Assembly: GCF_018991925.1 (NCBI RefSeq) | Contig: NW_024726283.1 | Span: forward strand, 1 to 64,000 | Length of the DNA: 64,000 nucleotides | DNA from: Homarus americanus | Taxonomy: Eukaryota; Arthropoda; Malacostraca; Decapoda; Nephropidae | Reading direction: 5' to 3' | In this document: positions 39,640-53,604 of the stretch, one piece after another | How positions within the stretch are numbered: position 1 is the first letter of the stretch | How the letters are laid out: each line of letters starts with the position of its first letter | The notes under the pieces: generated by a model | The model's input: only the letters and a program-made list of their open reading frames with translations | Database searches by the model: none | Told to the model about the DNA's origin: nothing | Translations under genes and position numbers: made by a program

Positions 39640-40075
39640 GGGTGAGAGATACAACTGCAGAAGTCACCTAGGAGCACAACCTTATCTTCTCTGGGGATAG
39701 AGGTTAGCATTCTGTCAAGGTCAGCATAGACGGCCTCCATGATGTCATCCTTTGCATCCAGTGTTGGGGCATGTGCACTGATGAAAAAGCATCATGAGGC
39801 ACTCGTTGATACCAACAGGCATTTCAGTTAACCTATTATGTAGGATGGATTGGCCACTGGCAAAGCCAACTCTGTAAATGCGGGTCCTCCCTGCAGCAGG
39901 CTTGCCCTTCTGTGAGTTGACCCTCATCTAGGAGCTGGGATTCACTAATGGTTGCAAAGTCGATGTTGTACACAAACAGCTCCTTTGTCACTAGGGCATT
40001 CTTTCAGGAAGCTCATTTGTGCCAGTATCCAGAAGGGTCCTGACATTCCATGTGACGACCGTAAGAAGTTGTATA
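39640..40075 (-). pseudogene. RTE endonuclease N-terminal fragment
   Basis: Minus strand reads LLTVVTWNVRTLLDTGTNEL near 40070, later GFASGQSILHNRLTEMPVGI, and VVLLGDF near 39655. It is the same domain as 22979-23450, with a roughly 90 bp shorter middle and several shifts. A MITE begins directly at its 5' side (40076). Confidence 0.8.
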
Positions 40076-40353
40076 CAGTAAACCTTTGATAACTCGGCAC
40101 ACGTGGGGCTCTGGCTTTGCTGAGTTATCCCAAATTCCGACTTATCGAGGCACTTCCAGTACGACCCATATACAGTACAGTATGTGTACATGTAATTACT
40201 AAATGTAAAAAAGTAACACTTACCAGCACTGCAGGTGAAGAATGAATCATCATAGTAAGTGACCCAGAGGCATGGTAGGTGATGCAGGTGGACAGATATG
40301 CCAAGATTTTCCCAGATAATTTTCTATATCTCGGCATTTCCTAAGTTACACTG
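40076..40353. mobile_element. 278 bp MITE (CAGTAAACCTTTGATAACTC)
   Basis: Left end cagtaaacctttgataactc, right end cggcatttcctaagttacactg, flanked by TA. The inverted match is imperfect. No coding content. 40354-40740 is unassigned apart from four tgaactgtgtgctgtgggaat-like short repeats at 40540-40650. Confidence 0.7.
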
Positions 40354-40744
40354 TAATACATTCCAAAACCACATCCGGGGCGTCAGTCAACGTCACAACA
40401 CGTTATAGCAGGACTGGCCAATGAGACGGGATTACGAGATAGTGTGACGAGGGTGAGCTAACCACCGTGAACCATTTGCTGGGGGGGTTTGACTTCTGGC
40501 CTGGCCCGGTCAACACACACTGCCATGAACCTTGTGCTTTGGGAGTCCTGCTGTGAGCTGCATGCTATGGGAATCTTGCAATGAACTGTGTGCTGTGGGA
40601 ATGCGGCCATGCGTCGTGGGAGTGCGGCTGTGCGTCATGGGGGTGCTGAAGTGTCATTACCAGTGTTGTGTGTTTTTATTATTAAATTGTTAAATCCATT
40701 CTTACACGTTGTTAATACCAACCCTATTATTCTAATGGAAATAG

Positions 40745-41636
40745 CATATCATGCACCTCGGCTGGGATTCCATCAGGCCCTGAGGCTTTGTAATTTTTCA
40801 TCTGTTTGACGGCAGTAACTACCTCATCCAGGGATGAAGGATAGCTGAGGTGGGTCAGCTCTGGATGCTGAGGGACCTGCTGGGTAGTCAGGACATCCAC
40901 ATCGGTGTTTCAGTTGAGCAATGAATAGTAGTGCTCTTTCCAGCGCTGAAGGAGGCCTTCATCGTCTTTAATTATGAAGTTACCACCATATGAGCGGAGG
41001 GGGGTTTTGCCACAAGTGGTTGGCCCATAAAATGTTTTAATGGGATTAAAAAACTTGCGCATCTTGTGCCGATCTGCATGTTTTTGTATTTCACATGCTT
41101 TATTTTTAAGCCTGTCATTCTTTAGAATGCGAAGTTCCCCCTGGGCAGCTGCTTTATTCTTGCGGAAGGTGTCAGGTATGGTCTGAAAGTGAGGGTTGTT
41201 CTGCTAGTCAGTAAAAGCAGCACGTTTATCATCAATGAGTACTTTGATTGCCGGTTTATTTTCATCAAACCAGTCCTGGTGTTTTCTTTTGATCTGGCCG
41301 AGGGTCTGTCTGCAGGTTTTTGTCATAACAGTGTTGAGAGTATCCCATTAAGCACTGGGATTCGTGTTGTTTGCTGTTGGGTTGTCTATAAGCCAATGTT
41401 CGAGTTGCTCTCTGAAAGCATGTGCTACCACTGGATCTTCCAGACGCTTAGTATTAAAACCTCTTTTGGAGGCTTGCTGCCTTCGCCGTTTTGGGGCAAT
41501 GTAAAGTGAGAGTTTGGCTCTGACAAGTTCATGATCAGTGTCACAGTGGTCTGAGCCACTAATGGCACAGGTGATGAGGACATCTCGGCGATCTCTTTCT
41601 CTGACAATGATGTAGTCAATGAGATGCTAGTGTATG
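40745..41636 (-). pseudogene. RTE fragment: end of endonuclease, linker and first part of RT
   Basis: Minus strand from 41630: LIDYIIVRERDRRDVLITCA (end of the endonuclease, with SGSDHCDTDHELV), then LSLYIAPKRRRQQASKRGFN, a long linker, GLLQRWKEHYYSLLN, and near 40760 NYKASGPDGIPAEV, a hallmark of the RTE/BovB RT fingers. Two or three in-frame stops are present. The RT palm with its catalytic aspartates lies beyond the break and is missing. Confidence 0.85.
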
Positions 41637-41649
41637 AATCATGGGTGTT

Positions 41650-42415
41650 GCCACTGATTTTTACTTTGTGGTTCTCGGTTATTCGCGGACGACACCCTGG
41701 ATGTACCCAAAAATGTCTGTGGATAGTTTAAAGTTGCCCGCATTTTCGCGGCTGGGACAGGGAGCCATTTATTTTTGAGACAGTAATTTCCTTTATCTGT
41801 ATTGTAAATATATGTGTCTACACACACACACACACACACACATACACATACAGTATACTGTACAATACTACAGGTAAAAGAAATAATTGTCCTAAGGGCA
41901 AACACGAAGGGAATACAGTGGTGTATGCTATAACAAATCTAATTGGTTCCAGAACCTTGTTCGTTATAGCATTCGTTCGTTATAGGATTAATTCGTTCCA
42001 GGCCCCCAAATACAACCACTTAACACTGAAAAATATAATATAAAATTGTAGAAATTTTAAAAAAGTTCATAAATATGCATCTAAACCCCTGAAATAAAGA
42101 ATATCATTGATACTTGTAATAAAAAAACAATAAATTAGTAAAAAAAAAAAAAAAAAAAAAAAAATTAAATTATGTTCGTTGTTGGAGTTTTGTTCGTTAT
42201 AGCATTCTCAATTTTATAGGTAAAACCGTTCGTTATAGGAATATTCGTAGTAGGATCCATTCGTTATAGCATACCCCACTGTATACATTTCTTTGTACAC
42301 AAGTAAAAATGTATTCCCCCCCCCGGTCCGCAAGTGTTATTCGCGGATTTGGCGATTTGCAGCCATTCGGAAAACCTAATCACCACGAATTTGGGGGGGG
42401 GGCTGTACCTGTACC
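41650..42415. mobile_element. Decayed TIR element interrupted by a MITE
   Basis: Two outer parts, ttctcggttattcgcggacg (about 41670) and aagtgttattcgcggatttg (about 42330), are inverted relatives typical of elements with ggttattcgcgga termini. The 366 bp MITE at 41916 separates them. A (CA)n run lies at 41820-41842. Confidence 0.55.
41916..42281. mobile_element. 366 bp MITE (CAGTGGTGTATGCTATAAC)
   Basis: Ends cagtggtgtatgctataac and gttatagcataccccactg, flanked by TA. It has several cgttatag subterminal repeats and an A-run (42142-42164). A second copy is at 57858-58218 in the opposite orientation. Confidence 0.92.
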
Positions 42416-42924
42416 CGTACCCTGCATATACAATAGTGTATATATCTCATAGGTAAAAAAAACACTAACATCATCAGGAATGCATCTCCATATATGCAAT
42501 GGTCCCAAATTCATTTCTCTAATGCAATTAGAGCAGATGTGAATGAAATATTATGCACTTTGTGCTAGTAGCCTTGTGCCTCAAAATTACCTTAGCTTTC
42601 GTCTTTAGTCAAGACATCCTCCTGCCATGAGAACCACTAATCCCCCACCCAACATTTGGGTGACCTAACATTGCATCAGGTCAGTAACATGAGACCAATT
42701 AGCCCTCACCCCACCTCCACCTGACATTGCATCAGGTCAGGTCAGTAACACGAGACCCACTAATCCCCCACAGCTCCATGTTAGTAGAAAATACCAGTCT
42801 TCACTGTAACTCGCAGCTTCATTCACAATGCACCTCACTCACCCATATCATATAGATTTCTAGTTTTTTAAATATGTTTATTTAACCAAACTTTTAGATA
42901 AACTATTCTGGATTACAGTAAAGC
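42415..42924. other. Unassigned intronic DNA with short repeat
   Basis: Contains two related blocks of about 60 bp (42640-42700 and 42715-42780: acattgcatcaggtcagtaa...gagacc). No gene seen. Confidence 0.5.
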
Positions 42925-44703
42925 CTCGAATAACGACGGTAATGTTCCTCCAATATTGCAGTGTAAGGTAAATCATCTTATTGTGAATCTTTAATTACAC
43001 CCTTAAGTCCCATGTTAAGGTGCTGCTCGCAGTGCCCACCTCGCTGGGTGGCGGAGCCGTCAGTCCCTCCCCCAAGTAAGTGGTTGAGGTGATAAGTTTG
43101 AGGCGAAGGTCTCTGTGTGTTTATTTAACAGTCCTACTAAGCTTCTCTCATTTTAAAATGCCATTGATATGACCTAGGAGAATATAATTAACACAGCTGG
43201 GATCCTTGTAAGATACTGATTTATTTGAATATAAACATGTTGTAATTCGCACTAGACATAACAATTTTAGTACCGTAATCAAATTAGTACATGTGCACTC
43301 CAGCTCTGCACTAAGGTCATTTATTTATTTTACATTTCTTTTAGTATGGTGTGTGCTTGTAAATGGATGAAAATAAATGTAGAAATTTATGTAAATCTAC
43401 CCAAAAATACAGTTGAAAAACTTTTTATAAAATGTACTACAGTATTGTACACTAATGTACTACATTTTTTATATCTTTAGCAAAATATATGACGCTTATA
43501 TTCAAATTAATCTCTGTCTTGCAAGGATTTCAGCAATGCAAATTATATTATCCTAACTTTAGTCTGAGATATTATATAAAATAAACATAAAGAAATCACC
43601 AATCTTTTTTCTTGGAACACGAAGGTGGCAGGAAGACCGAGGGTGGGGGTGTGAGGTGACAGAATGTCTGGCGTTTGTTTATTTATTTGAGATAAGATTT
43701 GATAGTTGGCGCTGAAGGCCTGCCTGCGTGTTTATTTATCATTAGTTAAGAGTGACTAAGCTCTTCTCATAATTTTCCACCCAAACGACCTGGGTGAATA
43801 TAACCTACATTGGAGGGATTCTTGTAAGATAGTTATTTATTTGAATGTTTTTTTCAATTTAAATTTTAATTGTTTATTCCTTGATAGAGGAAGCAGGATC
43901 CTAGTGCTGTCACTTGGTACCCCTGTACCATAACACCAGAAGCAACTGGCCAGTGTCACAAGTATATACAGTACAGTCATCCCTTGGTTATCGCGCCTAA
44001 TTGGGATCCCGCCGATAACGAAAGCACAGAACCTATGGGATTTATTCTAATTGGTTCAGGCACCCAAGACACAACCCCAAGTTTCCCATTTTACGACCAT
44101 TTAGACCCACTAAATGTATATATAATGTTATGGTAAATATCATAAACACACATAGGCATGGCTAGGTTTATTACAAAGTGATGAAAAGGGTACGCTTAAT
44201 ACTGTAGTCCACAAAACATGTAGCATACGCTTTTGTTTATTTGGTCCCCCGTCATAGGAGTCATTTTCTCTCACCTCAGGACGCCTGAGTCCTCCGTTTT
44301 CTCTCTTAATCTTAAGAGTGCACCAGAAACTTTACTATTTTTAGTAATGCCACAGAATTTGAAATTGCAACCCCAATTGTAAGTGGGGTTGCAATTGTTG
44401 AGGCAACTACATATGTCTGATTACAGCAAATGTGTTATTGTCAATTTGTAGGTGAAAGATTTTATCCTCAATAGATGTAGGTTAACATTTCACCTGTAGG
44501 CAAATGCTTAGAAAAGCCTAAGTAAGGAAGCATATTCCTTTAACACATAATATCTGACCAGTATGGGGAGGATCATTGTCTCTCCATCACTGGGTCGTGG
44601 AGTGGTGGTCCAGCAGGCATCACTTTTTTTTTGGTGGGGGGGGGGGGCACGGACGTATATACGATCAGACGTTGTTCGGTCGGACGTTAACCGGCGCATG
44701 ACT
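42925..44703 (-). mobile_element. Inverted, internally deleted relative of the 33686-38737 Tigger
   Basis: Reading leftward from 44703 (cgttaaccggcgcatgact), the sequence follows 33686-34540 of the large element, then jumps at about 43845 to its 37150 region and continues through the hairpin units to about 43000. The whole transposase is absent. The far end does not match the expected terminus; cagtaaagcctcgaataacg at about 42917 is a different TIR. Confidence 0.8.
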
Positions 44704-44706
44704 TTA

Positions 44707-45017
44707 CAGGTATTCCCCGACTTACGACCGACTCGACTTACGTCCACCCGCACTTACGACCTGCCTCAGTCGTACCAAAATGTGATCAAATTATGTATTT
44801 TTGAGTACCAAAGTCAGTACACAGACAAAATTTTCATCTGTAATTCACTTTAAAATAGCTGGCAAGCTTAAAAAGTGAGTGTTTTGTGGTGCTGAGAAGA
44901 AAAAGAGACCCAAATTTTCGATTATCTATGTGTTATTTAAGCATTTCGACTTACGACCATTTTGACTTACGACCTGGATGTCAGTCCCTAACCCCGTCGT
45001 AAGTCGGGAAGTACCTG
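44707..45017. mobile_element. 311 bp MITE (CAGGTATTCCCCGACTTACG)
   Basis: Ends caggtattccccgacttacg and cgtaagtcgggaagtacctg, TA on both sides, cttacgacc subterminal repeats. Inserted within 3 bp of the terminus of the 42925-44703 element. The same family as fragments at 389, 918 and 6415. Confidence 0.92.
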
Positions 45018-45904
45018 TATATAAGTCTAATGTAATTAACTCATTTACATAACTTCTGCCTATAAGACAGGGGCTAATACATTGCTCGGTCACACCATCC
45101 AAGCTCCGCGAGGAATAAACTAATCTTGCAGAAGAACCCTATACATAAACCTAACCATGTTACATGCATATGTGTGTAAACACTAAACTGGGAAGCTGAC
45201 ACCTGCGGTTGAACAGCTACTCAAGCCCTAGTCTGCAATGCCTTATTGAGAGTATATTAAGTACATTGGCAAAATTGGGAGATTCTGACTTACAAAACAA
45301 AAATATTACAGCCAATATCAATACAATAGTGGAAAATTTTTAACTTGGGTATAGCAAATCCTGTAATAACATGCAAAAATAGATCTCTCCTATTTTGTTT
45401 TTAAGAATGCACCTTCTTAGCAATGTACAAACTTGCTACTATAATCATGCCGGATGAATGAGTGAGTGTGTGGTGCTTAGGACTCTGCGACGAAACATTA
45501 ATTTTTGCAGAGAGTAATAGTACAGTTGTAAAGGGTTCTACCACGGTATGGCTGAAAATTTACAGTGTAATAATATAGAACCATCATATTTATAGTTTGA
45601 AAAGATGTGTATGACATTAACATTAATATAAAACTATCATATTTGTATTTTGAAAATTATTAACATTATTAACCTGACATATTTGTGGTTTAAACATTAT
45701 TAACATTATTATCCTTCCTGGGAAATAAAAAAAAATCCACATTTTCTACGTCTAAGGTTTGAAAAATTATTTAGATGCGAACCGAAAATATAACCTTGAC
45801 CATCCTTTTACAGTAAATTGATTTAAATTATAATTAAAATAATTTAAGTATTAATAGATGAACAGGTGAAAAATAAATACTGGAAATTATATTACATCAG
45901 TATA
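45018..45904. other. Unassigned AT-rich intronic DNA
   Basis: The segment 45019-45090 (aagtctaatgtaatt...cctataagacaggggctaat) recurs at 51765-51830. 45540-45720 contains three short ccatcatattt/tttgaaaa repeats. No gene. Confidence 0.5.
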
Positions 45905-46504
45905 CAGGTTGAACCTCCCTATTCCGGTACTCTATTCTCTGGCACCTCCCGTCGTCCGTCAAAATTTTTGTTTGCCGGACGGCCGCTAGTACCCACCGGC
46001 GCTGGTATCCATGGTTCGGCATACCCTCTGCTTACATCTGGTCCTCGTGGAGTTTGGTGCATTCCTCGGTATTTCAAGTGTTTCTGTAATAGTTCACTTG
46101 TTATTTACCCTTAACATGCCTCCTAAGCATATTTATTTTATAATTTCATTTACTGTACAGATATTTTTTTCTTCTTTACAGGTGAACATCACCAATTTAT
46201 GTTCAGGTACCATAACTATTTTGTCATTTTAAGTGCAGAATGAGAATTATTGTTTATCTATTTTCGTTTATTACAGTTACACCGTACAGTAGAACGTGGA
46301 TATAACGCGAGATATGTTCCAAGAGAGGCCGCTATAAACTGAATTTGCACTAAATCGAAGTGTTTTTTAAATTGAATAAATTAGTTTGGTACTTGAGAGA
46401 AACTCAAAATACTAAAAAGACTGAGAGTCTACCCAGATGCACCTCAGCCCATCTCCTAGAATAAACAAAACATTGTTTTTTGTAGTATTATGTTAAAACA
46501 AATA

Positions 46505-47872
46505 CAGGTTGTACCTCTCTAGTCCGGCAACCTCGGGACCTGACCGGTGCCGGACCATGGAAATTGCCGGACCATGGAAATTCACCCTTTTCCTGGATAG
46601 ATAGTGACTTGTGCTTATGCCTGGAAGCACTAGCATCACTTTCTCTGCGTCATGGTCTCTTTGAAGACATATTGAAGGGTTAAATGTCGTATAGTAGCTT
46701 CTCAAATTTCGCGAGTTTTTAATTATTAACGTATTTTATTGGAACACAAAAAAATAAATAAATAAAAATTTTGACGGCGGAAACTTGAATTTCGACGGGT
46801 TTGAACGGCCCGCCAACGTGCAGGCGACGTGCATAATCGTGTAAACAGCGTCATTTCTCTTATGTACAAAAGATTCATTATTGTTTATTACTGAATGTCT
46901 TTTTTATTGAATTAATGTTTATGTGTGCAAAATGAGCAATACACTTCATTAATAATACGTAGAAAATTAAAACACATGAGGAAATGACACAGCATTGTTT
47001 TCGTTGATTACAAAACCAGTGACTGACTGGTTCTACATATAAAACTGAAGAAAATAAGACCTTGGTTGTAGCTGTAGTAAAATTAATATGGTTGTTTTAA
47101 GTAATGTTATTTAATGTTAATAAATGGAACAATAGAAGTAGCTAACGATAATGGTAAAGAAAAAGAGAGATCGCATATGTAAGTGCGCATGCGCACACGT
47201 GAAAACATATCGTCATTACTTTACATAAGAATATGAAAGCAACACTTATTTACTGTTCATATATATTTTAATTAATGTTTCTGAATTTGTTTTTATTGAA
47301 TTAATGTACGTGTGTGCAAAATTAACAATACAATTTATTAATAATACGTGGAATATTAGAGGAGACGAGACGGCTGCCGGCATTGTTTATGTTAAAGCTT
47401 ACGAAACCAGTGACTGATTGGTTCTACATATAAAACTGAAGAAAATAAGACCCTGAGTTTAGCTGTAGTAAAATTAATGTAAAAAATGAATATGGTTGCT
47501 TGAAGTACCTGTAATGTTATTTAATGTTAATAAATGGAACAATATAAGTAGCTAACCATTAATGGTAAAAAAAAAGTGAGACTGCTCGTATGTAAGTGCG
47601 CACATGTGAAAATATATCGTCATTACTCTACATAAGAATATGAAAGCAACACTTATTTACTGCTCATATATATTGAAGGGTTAAATGTTGTACTCTGTAT
47701 AGACAAGCAGAGAGAGAGAGAGAGCAGCCGAACTGCCGGATGTAAACAAACCTTAATTTCCCGCGGCTTTTTTTTTAAGGGGATTAGCCCACCCGGGCAT
47801 AGGTCACTGACCCACATTGGGGCCTGAGGGGCAAAAATTTAATACTCCTGTAATAATAATAATAATTCAGAT

Positions 47873-47935
<63 letters not shown>

Positions 47936-48023
47936 GCCTATTTACCTATTGGACAAACTAAAATCGTTCTGGACCACGGGAGTTTCCGTACCACAGAATG
48001 CCGGACTAGAGAGGTACAACCTG
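46505..48023 (+). mobile_element. 1.5 kb TIR element (CAGGTTGTACCTCTCTAGTC), copy 2, complete
   Basis: Perfect-looking inverted ends (caggttgtacctctctagtc and gactagagaggtacaacctg), TA on each side. The interior is two tandem, diverged halves of about 390 bp plus a reversed LINE 3' tail (47770-47850) and an A-run (47878-47932). No coding capacity and no known parent in the window. Confidence 0.95.
47770..47865 (-). repeat. LINE 3'-tail module
   Basis: ggggattagcccacccgggc and actgacccacattggggcct, bounded by T-run and AAT repeats. It matches the 3' untranslated block of the LINE at 18600-18690 in reverse. Confidence 0.75.
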
Positions 48024-48913
48024 TACTCATAAGTCAACACAGCTAAAATTGAGGGATGCGAAATGGTCTGTTTTCTGGCTGGGAAGATTGGGGGCGGGGT
48101 GATATGTTTGACAGTTGATGCCAATGTCTAGTTCTTATTTATTTATGTCCTTAAGAGTGACTTTAAGCTTTTCTCTTATAAAATGTAATTGATCTAACAT
48201 GGGAGAATATAATTAACATTGCTGGTGATTAATTTGAATATAAACATGCTATAGCTCGCATTAGACATACAAATTTTAGTTCTAACTTAAGAACTTTATT
48301 ACAGAGAGCAAAAATTTTTATCGTGCAAATATATGACGTTTATATTCAAATTATTCGCTGTCTTGCAAGGATTCCAGCAATGCAAATTATATTCTCCTAA
48401 CTTTAGTCTGTGACATTATATAAGATAAAAACTGTAAGCCTATAACCACCAAACTCTGGCTGGGAAGGAGGAAGGAGAAGTGACAGTGACATGTTTGACA
48501 GTTGGCACCGAAGGTCTAGTGAAGTATTTATTTGTTTATTTATGTCCTTTAGATTGAGTTTTTGTTTTTTGCTTATATAATGTCACAGAAGTGACCGAGG
48601 AGATTATAATTTACATTGCTGGAATTCTTATGAGATAGTGATTAATTTGAATATAAATATGCTATAGTTTGCACTCGACAAAAATTTTAGTAATCATTTA
48701 GTACATTATTTTGAGTATATGTACAGTACAGCTTTGCTCTTAGGACAGTGTAGCGTGCCCAGAGAAACATTAGGCGCAAAATTTTAAACATGATGCTCCA
48801 GATTGGTGCATCAATAATAATATGTATATTACAAAGACCACCTGTGGTTCGGAAAATTCTATAGTTCGGTCAGGTCAGGTCCAAAGGGTGCCGGATTAGG
48901 GAGGTTCAACCTT

Positions 48914-49201
48914 TATATTAAAACAAGTAAGACACCTATAAAATAGAAATAACCTACATGACGGCTAACGTGTGATGGTATGGTGTAGAAATATATATTT
49001 GTGTTTATAAATATCGTGCATTTCAGTAAAATACCAATTCCTTGTAGGCTTGACACGAAGAATCCTTTCAGCAAAATAAAAAAATTTCTTGAATATGAAA
49101 TTGTCGCCACAATCCCGTAGACTTGCGTGTGTCGCTCACAGGAGACACAGCTGATACAAAGGTCCTGGTGACTGGGTCAATGTCCACAAAAATCCTGAGT
49201 A
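48914..49201 (-). other. Unassigned DNA, possibly coding on the minus strand
   Basis: Between the 45905 element and the 49202 element. The minus-strand frame near 49190-49090 reads RIFVDIDPVTRTFVSAVSPV and stays open about 40 codons. It could be an exon or retroelement piece split by the insertion. No family recognised. Confidence 0.25.
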
Positions 49202-50617
<1,416 letters not shown>

Positions 50618-50619
50618 TA

Positions 50620-51984
50620 CAGCAAACTGGAAAACTGCTCCATGCCAGTGAACTCAGGGACTCTGGGGTTCACTGGGTACACTAGTGCATTCACCACGCC
50701 ATACTCATTCATAATGATGACACCAATCTCTCGTGGTTGGAGGTGTGTCATCACTAAGGGGGGTGCTGGTAACTGGGGGTTAGTCACGCCATACGAAAGA
50801 ATGTTGGTTGATGAGTACAGTAGTCACAACAACTGTAACAGTGAGTGATTTATTTGCAGAACTAATGTTCACTTCAGCTCACAGGAGTGCTACCATATAA
50901 CAGCAATTATAATAACTCAGTAATGGTTACTGATAAAAATAAATTTTTTACATCATCTTGGATGACAAAATAAAAATCACTCAACATATAACTTTTCACG
51001 ACGGTATATATCCACGTGCACTTAGAAAAAAATATGTAAACTTCAGGAACACTGATCTCAGATATGGATCCGGTCCTTTTCACTGCCACTTACGAAACTA
51101 TTTATATGTTTGTTACATCACAATATGAGTAACAGGAGAACAGATTATCTCAACTGTTACTCAACTCCAGTGTGACGAATAACTTCTGTTTGAGAATTGT
51201 CACAGTTACTTGGAGTACACTTGACTAATTGGAAACTGTAGACTGGTCACCATAGACTGGTCCTAGACTGAGTCCTCTTAAGCCATGCTTTGCCAACTAT
51301 GTAACATCATCATCTTTGTAACAGTAGGAATAGGAGATACAATTACCTCGACTGTTACTACTGCAGATTGGAGACTTGAGTCACCTTGAGCTGCCACCTT
51401 TGTAACGATTTGCTTCTTATTAACAAATGTGACAGTAAGACAGTAATGGGGAGAACGTATCTCTACCTTTACCAACTGTGTATCCGTTGAGGAGACTGTT
51501 ACCGAGAATATAGCAGCTACTTGTGAAACTCATATACTGTATGTAACAACCTTCCAGGGTTGTCACCACTTGTAACAGCCACTTGAGAAGCACATTACCT
51601 TACATTCTAGCACACTAAAATATAGATAAAAGATTATTGGATCTCCTGTCGTGAAATCCAATATGTTCCTTTGTACTTGTATTTATTATAAAAAGTTTGT
51701 AGAAACACTTTCAAAAAGTTTACTCGATGTAGCTATTGAGAGTTACATAGGGTGATAGAGTATATAAGTCTAATGTAATTTACCCATTTATATAAATATG
51801 TCTGCCTATAAGACAGAGGCTAATACAACCACTAATGGCAAAGAAAAAAAGTGAGATGGATTGGCGCCAACATAATACGTGCGCATTCAAGGAAACATAG
51901 CGTCATTTATCTAATTAAGATTATGTACAAAAGATTCATTATTGCTTATTATTGAATATGTATTTGATAGAAGTAATGTTTATA
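50620..51984. other. Unassigned region rich in TGTAACAGT-like motifs
   Basis: Repeated, dispersed tgtaacag/ctgttac motifs (for example 50829, 51155, 51317, 51350, 51570) over 1 kb. A minus-strand frame at 50787-50630 (MTNPQLPAPPLVMTHLQPRE, then EIGVIIMNEYGVV) looks protein-like but is short. It may be retroelement or LTR material. No termini identified. Confidence 0.35.
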
Positions 51985-53604
51985 CAGTATTACCCCGCTT
52001 AATGCGGTTTCGCTTAGCGCGTTTTACCGTATACGCGGTGCCTCGCCAGAGCTGAACTTTCACTTAACGCGGGTTTTTTCCACGTATACGCGGTGAGTGT
52101 CCGGCTCGAGAGCTATTTTTAGATTCGCCCCACCCTGCCTGACTGCCTGTTTTAGCTCATAAAATTCATACAAATTACCCAGCCAGAATATAATTTACAT
52201 TGCTGGAATTCTTACAATATGATGATCATTTTGAAAACAAACATCATAGATTTTGCATTAGACATACAAATTTTAGATATAATGTTTACTCTGAGTAAAT
52301 ATGTTATTTTTTGTGCAAAATATATGACATTTGTATTCAAAATATTCCTGGGCTTACAAGGAATCCAGCAATGTCAATTATATTATCCTAACTTTAGTTT
52401 GAGGTATTCTTAATTACTAAAAAGGTAAATATTCTGGTTTTCCCACACATCTGGTGGGACGGTTGGTGGGGGGTGGGGGGGGGAGGGAGGGACCGACCGA
52501 CCATCTGTTACCGTGTGGAGAATATTTTTTTTTTTTTTATTAACTGAAGATATTTGTTTTAGCTCATAAAATTCATACAAATTACCCGGTCAGAATATAA
52601 TTTACATTGCTGGAATTCTTACAATATGATGATCATTTTGAATATAAACATCATAGGTTTTGCATTAGACATACAAATTTTAGATGTAATGTTTACTCTG
52701 AGTAAATATGTTATCTTTTGTGCAAATTATATGACATTTATATTCAAAATATTCCTGGTCTTACAAGGAACCCAGCAATGTCAATTATATTATCCTAACT
52801 TTAATCTGAGGTATTATTTAATACTAAATGTTAAAATTTAGTTTTTTCACCCAACATCTCTTGAAGGGAGGATTGGTGGGGGGTGGGGGGGAGGGTTGGG
52901 ACTGACCGCGCGGTTGGAAGAGGGGGGAGGCAAGGTGGAGTACTTTGGTTGACAGTGTCGTGAAGAATATTTTTTTTTTTTTATTAACTGAAGATATTTG
53001 TTTTAGCTCATAAAATTCATACAAATTACCCGGCCAGAATATAATTTACATTGCTGGAATTCTTACAATTTGCATCATTATTTTGAATATAAACATCACA
53101 GATTTTGCATTAGACATACAAATTTTAGATATAATGTATACCTATAAAATAGGCTATGTTATCTTTTAGAAAAAATATATGATATTTATATTCAAAAATA
53201 TTCTGGTCTTGCCATGAACCCAGCAATGTCAATTGTATTATCGTAACTTAGTTTGAGTGTATTATTTATTGTTTCTAGTGGTTTCCAAAATTTCTCAGAG
53301 GGAAGAGCCAGTGAGTGTAGTGTGAGAAGAGGGGGAGGGAGTCGAGTCCATTATTTGAATGGACATTAACTTGACGACTGTATTTCTCTATTTCTCTTAA
53401 GTATTAATTGTGTGCATGTACCATCATAAAATTAAGATGTTATTTTTACTAGAACATAGGTATTGTGTCGGAAAAAGTGGAGTTTGGGGGTCGGGCAAGT
53501 TTCTATTGGAATTAATCCCATATGTTCTGTTGTTCACTTAGCGTGGTTTTCACTTAACACGGTACCCTGTGGGTTTTATTGACCGCGTTAAGCGGGTACT
53601 ACTG
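51985..53604. mobile_element. 1.62 kb non-autonomous Tigger-type element (CAGTATTACCCCGCTTAATG)
   Basis: Ends cagtattaccccgcttaatg and cgttaagcgggtactactg, TA flanks. Three hairpin units (about 52185-52400, 52590-52805, 53035-53250) with G-rich spacers at 52457-52490 and 52866-52900. Same family as 9032-10659, opposite orientation. Confidence 0.93.

Larger units (their letters stand above)
45905..48913. mobile_element. TIR element CAGGTTGAACCTCCCTATTC, carrying a nested 1.5 kb element
   Basis: The left end caggttgaacctccctattc pairs with ggattagggaggttcaacct near 48910. The 46505-48023 element is inserted inside. The remaining interior includes a decayed Tigger-like end (46286, cagtagaacgtggatataac) and hairpin units (48190-48410, 48590-48690). 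Confidence 0.72.
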
